Part shown: positions 15,734-24,805 of the stretch, piece by piece
How positions within the stretch are numbered: position 1 is the stretch's first letter
Layout of the letters: every line of letters begins with the position of its first letter
Assembly (NCBI GenBank): GCA_028707495.1
Contig: JAQWAS010000008.1
Span: forward strand, 1 to 40,864
Source: Patescibacteria group bacterium
GTDB lineage: Bacteria; Patescibacteriota; Patescibacteriia; UBA2591; JAQWAS01
Length of the DNA: 40,864 nt
Reading direction: 5' to 3'
The notes under the pieces: generated by a model
Told to the model about the DNA's origin: nothing
Databases searched by the model: none
What the model saw: the letters and a program-made list of their open reading frames with translations, nothing else
Made by a program: the position numbers and the translations under genes

Positions 15734-18577
15734 ATGTCTAAAGATCAAATTGTTATTCGTGGTGCTCGTGTCCACAATTTAAAAAACATTAACGTTGATA
15801 TTCCTAAAAATCAATTTACTGTCATTACAGGTGTTTCTGGTTCTGGTAAATCATCTTTGGCTTTTGACACGATTTATGCTGAGGGTCAGCGACGCTATAT
15901 TGAGAGTTTAGCTTCATATGCACGTCAGTTTTTGGGTATTATGGATAAACCAGCCGTGGATAAAATTGAAGGTTTGTCGCCGACGATTGCTATTGACCAG
16001 AGGACTTTAACCAAAAATCCACGTTCAACAGTGGGCACAATTACGGAAATTTACGATTATTTACGATTGCTATTTGCTCGCATTGGTCGACCGCATTGTC
16101 CAATTTGTGGACAGGAAATCGTTCAACAAAGCACAGACCAAATTATAAAAAAGATTTATAGTCAGTTTAAAAATACTAAAATTATTGTTTTAGCCCCCAT
16201 TTTCAAAGATAAAACTGGTCAAGTAAAAAAAATTATTCAGGCGATTAAAAATATGAATTATCTCAAAGTCAGATTCGACGATGAGATTTATTTTTTAGAA
16301 GAACTTGAATTATTGCCAATAGATAGAAATCAAGCTCACGATTTAGAAGTAGTAATTACCGAAGATTTGTTGGTTAATTCTCAGACGGATAAAGAATTAA
16401 TTCAAATTTTAAAACGATCCTTAGAGCTTGGCAAGGGCTTAGCTACCATTAAATCTACTAAAGATAATCGAGAGCTTATAGTTAGTCAATTTTTATCATG
16501 TCCTCAATGTGGTATTAATATTCCATTATTAGAACCACATTTTTTTTCTTTTAATTCGCCTTATGGTGCTTGTACTCATTGCGACGGTTTGGGGGTAACC
16601 TTTGAACCAGATAGTGATTTAGTTATACCGAATAAAAAATTAACCATCAATCAAGGAGCTATTCGACCGTGGTTAAAAATTCATTATAGCCAGTGGCAAA
16701 AATTATTACAGCAAGTAGCGACTAAATATAATTTTTCTTTGGATGTCGCAATTCAAGATTTACCAGTTAAGATTTTAGATATTATTTTACATGGAACGGG
16801 CGATGACTTTTATGTGGTGGATGGTGAAAAAATTGTATTTGAAGGAATTTTAAATCAACTTTATCAAAAATGTAAGGAAAGTCCTTCAGAATATATTCAG
16901 AGTGAAATTAAAAAATATATGCGTAAACGCACTTGTCCGAAATGTCAGGGTCAAAGATTAAAGCCTGAAGTTTTGGCGGTGACGGTCGGTGGACAGAATA
17001 TTGCACAGATTAGCCAGATGAGTATTCGGGTGGCTCAAAATTTTTTTTACCAATTACAAAATGATAAATTAGATAAAAAATTAATTCATCATCAATTAAC
17101 GCCCAAAGAAAAAATTATTAGTCAACAAATTTTAAAAGAAATAGATCAACGTTTGCGGGCATTAGAAAATGTAGGTTTGGAATATTTATCACTAGATCGT
17201 TCATCCTTAACTTTGTCTGGTGGTGAAGCTCAAAGGGTTAAATTAGCTACTCAAATTAATTCAGCTTTGTCGGGTTTGATTTATTTATTAGATGAACCAA
17301 CTATCGGTCTACATATGCGCGATGTGGAACATTTAATTAGCGTACTTAAGGATTTAAAAAAAATTGGCAATACAGTCATTGTAGTCGAACATGATGCTCA
17401 AACTATGCAAGTCGCCGATCAAATTATTGATATGGGGCCAGGAGCTGGAATTCAAGGCGGTGAAATTATTGCTCAGGGAACTTATCAACAAATTTTAAAA
17501 AATAAAAAATCTTTAACCGGCCAATATTTATCACACTGTAAAAAAATCGAGACTCCGCAACAAAGTAAACAAACGACAGGCAAATTTATAACAATTAAAG
17601 GTGCGCAACAATTCAATTTAAAAAATGTTAATGTTAAAATTCCTTTAGGCAAATTTGTATGTTTTACGGGGGTATCGGGTTCGGGTAAGTCAACCTTGTT
17701 AATTGAAATTTTAGCTAAAACCTTGGCACGTGAATTGCATCATGCCTCTGATTTGCCAGGTAAATGTAAAAGTTTAATTGGCGTGCAACATCTTGATAAA
17801 ATGATTAACATTGATCAATCACCAATCGGTCGTTCGCCACGTTCTAATCCGGCAACTTATACGGGTTTATTTACTTATATTCGCGATTTATTTGCTGAGT
17901 TGCCTGAATCAAAAATGAGAGGCTATACGGCTGGTCATTTTAGTTTCAATGTTAAAGACAAGGGTCGCTGTGAGACGTGTGGTGGTGAGGGAATGATTAA
18001 AGTTGAAATGCAATTTTTACCAGACGTCTATATTGAATGCGAAGAGTGCAAAGGTCAACGTTACAACGCCGAGACTTTAGAAATTTTATATCAAAATAAA
18101 AATATTGCTGAGGTTTTAGATATGACCGTAAGCGAAGCTAGTCAGTTTTTTAAAAATAATGAGTCGATCAAACAGAAGTTAGATATTCTTTTGGAAGTCG
18201 GGTTGGGCTATATGAAATTAGGTCAGCCAGCCACAACTTTATCTGGTGGTGAAGCTCAACGGGTTAAATTAGCGACCGAATTGTCACGTCGGGCGACTGG
18301 TAAAACTTTATACATTTTAGATGAGCCAACCACCGGTTTACATTTTGAAGATATTAATAAATTACTTAAAGTGTTGTATAAATTAGTTGAAAAGGGTAAT
18401 TCAATTTTGGTGATTGAACATAATCTTGATATAATAAAGTCAGCTGATTGGATAATTGATTTAGGTCCTGAAGGTGGTGATCGTGGTGGTCAAATTGTGG
18501 CTCAGGGTACACCTCAACAAGTAGCTCAAGTTAAAAATAGTTATACCGGGCAGTATTTAAAAAAAGTTTTAAAATAA
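15734..18577 (+). CDS. uvrA: excinuclease ABC subunit A
   Basis: A 947-residue UvrA, the damage-scanning ATPase of nucleotide excision repair. The first ATP site has Walker A GVSGSGKSSLAFDTIYAEG at about 33. The first zinc site includes CPICGQEI, with more Cys pairs in SCPQCG and ACTHCDG. The second half has Walker A GVSGSGKSTLL and the zinc module CETCGGEGMIKVEMQF-LPDVYIECEECKGQRY. ABC signatures TLSGGEAQRVKLA occur in both halves, each followed by a Walker B LLDEPTIGLH or ILDEPTTGLH. The ATG at 15734 fits the usual UvrA N-terminus better than an in-frame TTG 30 bases upstream that overlaps the -10 region. No SD. Confidence 0.97.
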   Translation: MSKDQIVIRGARVHNLKNINVDIPKNQFTVITGVSGSGKSSLAFDTIYAEGQRRYIESLASYARQFLGIMDKPAVDKIEGLSPTIAIDQRTLTKNPRSTVGTITEIYDYLRLLFARIGRPHCPICGQEIVQQSTDQIIKKIYSQFKNTKIIVLAPIFKDKTGQVKKIIQAIKNMNYLKVRFDDEIYFLEELELLPIDRNQAHDLEVVITEDLLVNSQTDKELIQILKRSLELGKGLATIKSTKDNRELIVSQFLSCPQCGINIPLLEPHFFSFNSPYGACTHCDGLGVTFEPDSDLVIPNKKLTINQGAIRPWLKIHYSQWQKLLQQVATKYNFSLDVAIQDLPVKILDIILHGTGDDFYVVDGEKIVFEGILNQLYQKCKESPSEYIQSEIKKYMRKRTCPKCQGQRLKPEVLAVTVGGQNIAQISQMSIRVAQNFFYQLQNDKLDKKLIHHQLTPKEKIISQQILKEIDQRLRALENVGLEYLSLDRSSLTLSGGEAQRVKLATQINSALSGLIYLLDEPTIGLHMRDVEHLISVLKDLKKIGNTVIVVEHDAQTMQVADQIIDMGPGAGIQGGEIIAQGTYQQILKNKKSLTGQYLSHCKKIETPQQSKQTTGKFITIKGAQQFNLKNVNVKIPLGKFVCFTGVSGSGKSTLLIEILAKTLARELHHASDLPGKCKSLIGVQHLDKMINIDQSPIGRSPRSNPATYTGLFTYIRDLFAELPESKMRGYTAGHFSFNVKDKGRCETCGGEGMIKVEMQFLPDVYIECEECKGQRYNAETLEILYQNKNIAEVLDMTVSEASQFFKNNESIKQKLDILLEVGLGYMKLGQPATTLSGGEAQRVKLATELSRRATGKTLYILDEPTTGLHFEDINKLLKVLYKLVEKGNSILVIEHNLDIIKSADWIIDLGPEGGDRGGQIVAQGTPQQVAQVKNSYTGQYLKKVLK

Positions 18578-18583
18578 GATAAA

Positions 18584-19456
18584 ATGGACTTAAAGAACAA
18601 ATTAGCCGTGTTAACTTATTTTGATATTTTTAATTTTCCATTAACAGAATTTGAATTACAAAAATGGCAATTTCAAAAAGATTTTTTACCAACCGTTGAA
18701 GTTGAAAAAAATATTCAGCAACACAACGGTTTTTATTTTTTAAAGAACAGATCAGAGATTATTCAAACCCGATTAACTCGTTATAGCATAGCTGAAAAGA
18801 AATTTAAAAAAGTCATCAAGATTAGCAAAGTTTTGCGTTGGATTCCGTTTATAAAAATGATCGCGGTCTGTAACAGTTTGAGTTATTCAAATGCGACAGT
18901 CGAGAGTGACATAGATTTGTTTATTATTACGCAAAAAAATAGAATTTGGCTAACCCGGTTTTTAGCAGTTAGTTGGTTAAAGATTTTTAAATTACGACCG
19001 AGAGAAAATGACACCCAAGATAAAATTTGTTTGTCGTTTTTTGTGAGTGAAGATAGTTTAAATCTAGAAAAATTATTATTACCAGCTAAAAATAATTTAT
19101 CTGATATCCATTTTATTTATTGGTTGTCGCAGTTTAAAATGATTTATGACAAAGATCGGACTTGGATTAAATTTACTCAAGCCAACGAATGGCTAAAAAA
19201 ATATTTACCAAATTTTGAATGGGCGCAATCTAATTTACGTCGCCAGATTAAAACCATAAAATTGCCTAGTTTTTGGGGTGGCTGGTTAGAAAAAATAGTT
19301 AGAAAATATCAACTTAAAATTTTACCTGTAACTATTAAAGATAAAATGAACCAAAATTCTAATGTGGTAGTGAATGATCAAATTTTAAAATTGCATACCA
19401 ACGATAGGCGCGAAGAGTATCGAGATAAATTTAAAAATAAAATTTTTCAGAAATAA
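18584..19456 (+). CDS. nucleotidyltransferase-fold protein
   Basis: A 290-residue protein starting only 6 bp after uvrA, so probably co-transcribed. Residues about 95-118 read CNSLSYSNATVESDIDLFIIT. This fits the polymerase-beta-type nucleotidyltransferase core: a G/N-S loop followed by D-x-D (SDIDLFII). The N-terminal part (LAVLTYFDIFNFPLTEFEL) resembles a winged-helix segment found before such domains in CPR proteins. The C-terminal part is basic and helical. The usual leading glycine of the GS motif is replaced by Asn, so activity is uncertain. The substrate is unknown. It precedes a membrane ligase gene across a palindromic repeat. Confidence 0.6.
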   Translation: MDLKNKLAVLTYFDIFNFPLTEFELQKWQFQKDFLPTVEVEKNIQQHNGFYFLKNRSEIIQTRLTRYSIAEKKFKKVIKISKVLRWIPFIKMIAVCNSLSYSNATVESDIDLFIITQKNRIWLTRFLAVSWLKIFKLRPRENDTQDKICLSFFVSEDSLNLEKLLLPAKNNLSDIHFIYWLSQFKMIYDKDRTWIKFTQANEWLKKYLPNFEWAQSNLRRQIKTIKLPSFWGGWLEKIVRKYQLKILPVTIKDKMNQNSNVVVNDQILKLHTNDRREEYRDKFKNKIFQK

Positions 19457-19467
19457 AATATAAAAAG

Positions 19468-19570
19468 TCATTGCGAGCGTAGCGAAGCAATCTCGTAAAT
19501 CAACGCCTCGTACACCAATTTACAGGATTGCCACGGTCGTCCGCCGACTCGGCGGGCTCCCTCGCAATGA
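19468..19570 (-). repeat. 103-bp palindromic repeat, copy 2 (inverted)
   Basis: Same element as 3430-3532 in opposite orientation and of identical length, with only scattered substitutions. It fills nearly all of the 124-bp gap between the nucleotidyltransferase gene and the next gene, ending 11 bp before that gene's ATG. Confidence 0.9.
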
Positions 19571-19580
19571 CACTATTTTT

Positions 19581-20873
19581 ATGTCAAAACTCAAAAAAAC
19601 AATTGAATATCTAACTTACTTATTAATTTTTTTATTACCATGGCAAACGCGGTGGATTTTTAAAATTAACAATTTAAACAATGGTTATTGGGAGTACGGT
19701 AGCTTGAGTTTATATTTTATTGACATTCTCTTAGCTTTAATTTGGGTATTCGGCATAATTTTTATTTTATCTAAAATTAAAGACGAAGATTTTTGGTTAA
19801 AAATAAAAAAACAAAAATATTTAATTTTGTTCGTCTCTCTTTTTATTGTTTGGTTATTTATCTCCATTATTTGGTCTCAAGATAAAATTTTAAATTTATA
19901 CTGGGCCGTTCGAATAGCTTTATTAATTGATGTAGCCTTTATTTTAAGTTTAATAAAAATATCATTTAAAAAAATAAGTTTAAGTTTAATTACCGCCGGA
20001 GTGATTCAATCGATTTTAGCTATTTGGCAATTTTTTAGTCAACAAGTTATAGCCAGCCAATGGTTGGGCATGGCCGGTCAGTTGGCTCGAGATTTAGGCG
20101 TATCGGTGGTTGAAGTGGGCGATCAGCGTTGGTTGCGAGTTTACGGTTCATTGCCCCACCCGAATATTTTAGCCGGTTTTTTAGTTATAACAATTTTATT
20201 AACGATTTATTTATTAGATAAATATCCGAGCAAAGTGCGTTATTTAAGTGCGGTCTTACCGATTTTGATTTTAGGTTTAATGTTAACTTTTTCCAGGGGC
20301 GCGATTCTAGCTTTAATAATTAGTTTTATTTTTTATAAAATTTTAATCAAAATTAAAATTAAACAAAATTTAATAAACAAATCAGTTTTAATCGGTTTGG
20401 TAAGTGTGATTATTTTTTCTATATTTTTATATCCATTGTTAATGACTCGTTTGCAAAATCAAGCTCGTTTGGAAGTTAAATCCAATCAAGAACGCATAGC
20501 TAGTTTACAACAAGCCAAAGAAATTATTCAACAAAATTGGTTGTTGGGCGTGGGCGTGGGGAATTATACTTTAGAATTACATAATTTATATCCTCAACAA
20601 GAAGTTTGGTGGTATCAACCAGCGCATAATGTTTATTTATTAATTTTATCAGAGCTGGGTTTAGTAGGATTAATTTTATTTTTAAGTATTATATTTTATT
20701 TAGTTTTTCAAATTTTTAAATCAGGTTTAAACTCGCAGAAAATAATTGGTTTAGCTTTACTATTAAGTTTGTTAATCATCGGCTTATTTGATCATTATTT
20801 ATGGTCAATGAATTGCGGGTTGTTGTTGTGCGGAATAATTTTGGCGATTGATATTCAAAATTTAAGCATTTAA
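19581..20873 (+). CDS. O-antigen ligase/polymerase-like membrane protein
   Basis: A 430-residue polytopic membrane protein with about 11-12 hydrophobic segments. The Wzy_C/WaaL-type family signature is visible: LRVYGSLPHPNILAGFLV before a membrane helix, LTFSRGAILALI, and the large extracytoplasmic loop LLGVGVGNYTLELHNLYP ending WWYQPAHNVYLLILSELGLVG. Such proteins attach or polymerise glycans at the outer face of the cytoplasmic membrane. Which glycan is not visible. No other glycan genes are adjacent except, loosely, the phosphohexomutase 14 kb upstream. The start lies just after the palindromic repeat, with no SD. Confidence 0.82.
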   Translation: MSKLKKTIEYLTYLLIFLLPWQTRWIFKINNLNNGYWEYGSLSLYFIDILLALIWVFGIIFILSKIKDEDFWLKIKKQKYLILFVSLFIVWLFISIIWSQDKILNLYWAVRIALLIDVAFILSLIKISFKKISLSLITAGVIQSILAIWQFFSQQVIASQWLGMAGQLARDLGVSVVEVGDQRWLRVYGSLPHPNILAGFLVITILLTIYLLDKYPSKVRYLSAVLPILILGLMLTFSRGAILALIISFIFYKILIKIKIKQNLINKSVLIGLVSVIIFSIFLYPLLMTRLQNQARLEVKSNQERIASLQQAKEIIQQNWLLGVGVGNYTLELHNLYPQQEVWWYQPAHNVYLLILSELGLVGLILFLSIIFYLVFQIFKSGLNSQKIIGLALLLSLLIIGLFDHYLWSMNCGLLLCGIILAIDIQNLSI

Positions 20874-20932
20874 ACTCTCGTATGCATTCTATCCTTTTAT
20901 AATTTTGTTTGTCTTGAACGGGCGAAAGAAGT

Positions 20933-21001
20933 TGTCATGCTGAATTTATTTCAGCATCTAGATTGGTATATAACAGATCCTGAAACAAGTTCAGGATGGC
21001 A
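20933..21001. repeat. 69-bp palindromic repeat
   Basis: Arm 1 is TGTCATGCTGAAT...TTCAGCATCT; arm 2, reverse complemented, is TGCCATCCTGAAC...TTCAGGATCT. The arms match with scattered differences around a 12-base spacer. Each arm is itself a hairpin (ATGCTGAA/TTCAGCAT and ATCCTGAA/TTCAGGAT). This is a widespread class of intergenic repeat. Confidence 0.75.
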
Positions 21002-21025
21002 GGTTTTAAAAATGACATAAATGAA

Positions 21026-21048
21026 AAAGCCCGCTTAGTGCGGGCTTT
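21026..21048 (-). terminator. terminator embedded in the end of a gene
   Basis: Stem AAAGCCCGC/GCGGGCTTT with a 5-base loop. On the minus strand the stop codon of the 103-residue gene (21035-21037) falls in the loop, and the stem runs into TTTTTC. Confidence 0.85.
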
Positions 21049-21346
21049 GTTGATGTAATAATAAGTCTCCCTCTAGAATCAGATCAATTTTTTCTTGAGC
21101 TGAAGGAGAAAGGAATATTCTTTTTCCGCCCTTTGTTTTTCTATCTGCAGCAATTATGTGAAAAATTTGCATTGCCGAACTATCTTGAATTGGACCTTTA
21201 CGTCTTTTATGGGTAGCTATAAGCGCAGAAATTTTTCTTTGAGTAGCTACAGAGAGTGTTCTTTTCTGTCTGCCCTTAGCGATGAGGCGGAAAATTTTAA
21301 AACATAGGTTTTTGCCATTATAGGGGGGGGTAATCTTGGTTGTCAT
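21035..21346 (-). CDS. small basic hypothetical protein
   Basis: A 103-residue protein with no signal peptide. It is Lys/Arg-rich in its first two thirds, with two similar blocks: SVATQRKISALIATHKRRKG and IFLSPSAQEKIDLILEGD. The repeated S-x-(A/S)-x-Q-x-KI-x-x-LI pattern suggests an internal duplication. The function is not recognised. The SD AAAGGA lies 6 bases before ATG. It is the last gene of a minus-strand unit that starts at 21990; its stop codon sits in the loop of the operon terminator. Confidence 0.6.
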   Translation of the reverse strand: MTTKITPPYNGKNLCFKIFRLIAKGRQKRTLSVATQRKISALIATHKRRKGPIQDSSAMQIFHIIAADRKTKGGKRIFLSPSAQEKIDLILEGDLLLHQQSPH

Positions 21347-21358
21347 TTTTTTCCTTTG

Positions 21359-21613
21359 TTATCCCTTTAAATGACCGTGGGTTCCTCCGGCTGCAGGTAT
21401 CCTTTCCCACCTGTCAGACTCCTTATTGAAAGAGCAATAGAAGAATGGCCTGAGGTACATAACTTCTAATTTGATGAATATCTGTTTTGCTAATGCCAAA
21501 TTTTTTAAGATTGCAGCAAATAGTAATAGAACGAGGCCAAACGGAATTGTTAAAGGTAATAACGGAATATTGAGCGCTATTATCTTTAAAATATCTTTTG
21601 TGTTTTCACTCAT
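21359..21613 (-). CDS. small membrane protein with conserved GGTHG tail
   Basis: An 84-residue protein with an SD (AAGGAA) 5-6 bases upstream. Residues about 9-38 are strongly hydrophobic (IIALNIPLLPLTIPFGLVLL) and would cross the membrane. The end reads WERIPAAGGTHGHLKG. The same tail, WEIIPSAGGTHGPLKG, ends the neighbouring interrupted gene, so the tail is conserved in two paralogues while the rest has diverged. The family and function are not recognised. It lies 12 bp upstream of the 103-residue gene in the same operon. Confidence 0.65.
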   Translation of the reverse strand: MSENTKDILKIIALNIPLLPLTIPFGLVLLLFAAILKNLALAKQIFIKLEVMYLRPFFYCSFNKESDRWERIPAAGGTHGHLKG

Positions 21614-21626
21614 TATTTTTCCTTTC

Positions 21627-21770
21627 TCATCCCTTTAAAGGACCGTGGGTTCCGCCAGCTGATGGTATTATTTCCCATATTCCGTGTTTTTGTTAAAGTG
21701 GACAAGGAAAAATGGGGCGAAGAATTAGGATGATTATTCTAACAAGAAAGTTTTCAATAGAATTTATCAT
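21627..21770 (-). pseudogene. paralogue of the GGTHG-tail protein, interrupted by TAA
   Basis: With SD AAAGGAG before ATG at 21770, the frame encodes 25 residues (MINSIENFLVRIIILILRPI, then FPCPL) and meets TAA at 21693-21695. The same frame continues for 21 residues, QKHGIWEIIPSAGGTHGPLKG in two parts, to TGA at 21627-21629. It aligns without gaps to the C-terminal half of the 84-residue neighbour (LRP-x-F-x-C ... W-E-x-IP-x-AGGTHG-x-LKG), with TAA opposite Asn. Either a recent nonsense mutation, or a short protein with suppression of the stop. The intact SD and tail argue for recent loss or for recoding. Confidence 0.6.
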
Positions 21771-21780
21771 TGTTTCTCCT

Positions 21781-21990
21781 TTAGAGATCAGAATTTTTGC
21801 CACGCGTTCTTACTGTAGCTCGATTGCGTTTTTTTTCTTCTGGCGATATGGGATATCCATCAGAATCCGTGTCACCATGTTCATTTGTTTTAGCAAATGC
21901 TTCTGGGTTGCCAATAGGTGAATTAGGCGGTAGGTTTGCTTCTTCTAATCGCTTTACGATTTTTTTCCCTAAAGATTCTTTCTTAGCCAT
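21781..21990 (-). CDS. small charged hypothetical protein
   Basis: A 69-residue hydrophilic protein beginning MAKKESLGKKIVKRLEEANL, followed by a Pro/Asn segment and GDTDSDGYPISPEEKKRNR, with a basic C-terminus. No membrane segment or catalytic motif. The SD AAAGGAG is 5 bases before ATG. It is the first gene of the minus-strand unit driven by the promoter at 22033-22061. It could bind nucleic acid given its charge pattern, but that is only a guess. Confidence 0.6.
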   Translation of the reverse strand: MAKKESLGKKIVKRLEEANLPPNSPIGNPEAFAKTNEHGDTDSDGYPISPEEKKRNRATVRTRGKNSDL

Positions 21991-22032
21991 TTTACTCCTT
22001 TTGTTTTAAATGATAATGTGCAATATATTCTT

Positions 22033-22061
22033 ATTCTAGCTTTTAAATTTAAAAAAGTCAA
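22033..22061 (-). promoter_or_regulatory. sigma70-type promoter of the small-gene operon
   Basis: On the minus strand TTGACT (22056-22061) and TAGAAT (22033-22038), spacer 17 bp. It begins right after the terminator at 22062, so the operon is a unit separate from the upstream RNA. Confidence 0.7.
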
Positions 22062-22088
22062 ATAAAATGGCCGGTTTTAAAGCCGGCC
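22062..22088 (-). terminator. terminator of the candidate RNA
   Basis: Minus-strand stem GGCCGG / CCGGCC with a short AT loop, followed by ATTTTATTTG. Confidence 0.75.
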
Positions 22089-22616
22089 GTTCTGAGGGGT
22101 GGATCACAACATTAGTTGATGGAGACCTCCATAAGTATTGTTTTGCGCATTTTACCCCCTTAAAAATACGCGGTTGGATTAGTGCTTCTCGTTTAACGAG
22201 AAGGGTGGATTGTAGATTTATACCGCTTGATTGAGAACTATATTGTCGTGGCTCAGCTACCAAATGGTGTGCCCGATTTTAGGATGAGCATTATACCTCC
22301 CAAATAGGGTTAAAAAGATCAAAATGGGTCTTTTCAGTAGCGAGATTAGTCACATACATATAAGCAAATACTTCGGCGTTGAACTGAAAAGACCCTGTCC
22401 AAGGATTTTAGCTCAACAAATCCATGACTGGAGGGTGGGTATTAAGCTATGGTGCGTAGGGCGTCCTTGGAATTCTTAGTCTCGGGGGAAGGGGTCAAAA
22501 TAACCTCGCTGGGGTGATGGTTGTGTTAAGTGGGATTGTCAAACAGCCAGTTTTTCGAGATATAGTGTTAACGCCCAGCGAGGTCTTTATAATTAAAAAG
22601 AACAAAATTATTTTAT
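22089..22616 (-). ncRNA. candidate structured RNA, unassigned
   Basis: A promoter at 22623-22651 and a terminator at 22062-22088 bound about 530 transcribed bases with no convincing long reading frame. Three perfect long-range stems are visible: 22503-22513 with 22574-22584 (ACCTCGCTGGG), 22398-22405 with 22464-22471 (TCCAAGGA), and 22326-22338 with 22383-22395 (GGGTCTTTTCAGT). They enclose loops of about 45-60 bases. Further 3', on the minus strand, two 12-codon frames with SD-like GGGAGG or GGGGGT lie at 22253-22291 and 22112-22150. A short hairpin TTCTCGTTTAACGAGAA is between them. I could not match RNase P, tmRNA or SRP RNA signatures. It could be a regulatory leader with tiny peptides or an independent RNA. 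Confidence 0.55.
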
Positions 22617-22622
22617 ATCTAT

Positions 22623-22651
22623 AATATATAATTAATAAAAGAGAATGTCAA
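22623..22651 (-). promoter_or_regulatory. sigma70-type promoter for the candidate RNA
   Basis: On the minus strand TTGACA (22646-22651) and TATATT (22623-22628) with a 17-bp spacer, divergent from the groES promoter. Confidence 0.65.
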
Positions 22652-22698
22652 ACAATTTTTTAAATATTTTTTTGTGGATAAAATGTTATTAGATATAA

Positions 22699-22763
22699 TT
22701 GACATGATTTTTAGGCATGTTATAATATAATTTCAGTTAGCAGTCTCAAGCTTAGATTGCTAA
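22699..22763 (+). promoter_or_regulatory. groES promoter with CIRCE operator
   Basis: TTGACA at 22699-22704 and TATAAT at 22721-22726 (spacer 16). The 27-bp CIRCE element at 22737-22763 reads TTAGCAGTC-N9-GATTGCTAA, one mismatch per half against TTAGCACTC-N9-GAGTGCTAA. It covers the transcription start, as for HrcA repression. hrcA itself is not in the window. Confidence 0.88.
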
Positions 22764-22789
22764 ATTAATTAGTTTAACATAATAAAAAT

Positions 22790-23080
22790 ATGTCATTACA
22801 ACCATTACATGATCAAGTTATTATTAAACCCATCCAAGAAGATGAGGTGACTAAAGCTGGTTTGGTGTTACCAGATACAGCTGAAAAAGAAAAACCAGAA
22901 AAGGGCGAAGTTTTAGCAGTTGGTCCAGGTAAAATTTTAACCACCGGCCAACGAGCTGAAATGAGCGTTAAAGTTGGCGATCAAATTGTCTTTAAAAAAT
23001 ATTCTCCAGATGAAATTAAAATTGATGATCAAGAGGTTTATGTTATTCGAGATGAAGATATTATTGCCATTATTAAATAA
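22790..23080 (+). CDS. groES: co-chaperonin GroES
   Basis: A 96-residue GroES, the heptameric lid of the GroEL chamber. It has the N-terminal strand LQPLHDQVIIKPI, the mobile-loop region around EVTKAGLVLPDTAEKEKPEKGEV, and the C-terminal VYVIRDEDIIAII. Length is normal. It is the first gene of the groES-groEL operon, 35 bp upstream of groEL, behind a strong promoter with a CIRCE operator, so heat-shock control by HrcA is likely. No SD before ATG. Confidence 0.97.
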   Translation: MSLQPLHDQVIIKPIQEDEVTKAGLVLPDTAEKEKPEKGEVLAVGPGKILTTGQRAEMSVKVGDQIVFKKYSPDEIKIDDQEVYVIRDEDIIAIIK

Positions 23081-23103
23081 AGATTAATAAATTAATAATT
23101 TAA

Positions 23104-24750
<1,647 letters not shown>

Positions 24751-24774
24751 TTAGTTGAATAAATTTAAAAAAAG

Positions 24775-24798
24775 GACCGGAGAATTCCGGTCTTTTTT
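24775..24798 (+). terminator. groESL terminator
   Basis: Stem GACCGG/CCGGTC around AGAATT, followed by TTTTTT; A-rich upstream sequence may let it also end the minus-strand gene at 24806. Confidence 0.88.
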
Positions 24799-24805
24799 GA
24801 TTGTC

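Noticed and set aside
22036-22263. 75-residue minus-strand reading frame
   Set aside because: It runs through the GGCCGG/CCGGCC terminator hairpin, has no SD, and overlaps the structured RNA candidate.
22089-22616. RNase P RNA, tmRNA or SRP RNA
   Set aside because: I found neither the GAGGAAAGTCC block of RNase P, nor a tRNA-like T arm and acceptor of tmRNA, nor the SRP tetraloop region on either strand. A strongly diverged form cannot be excluded by eye.
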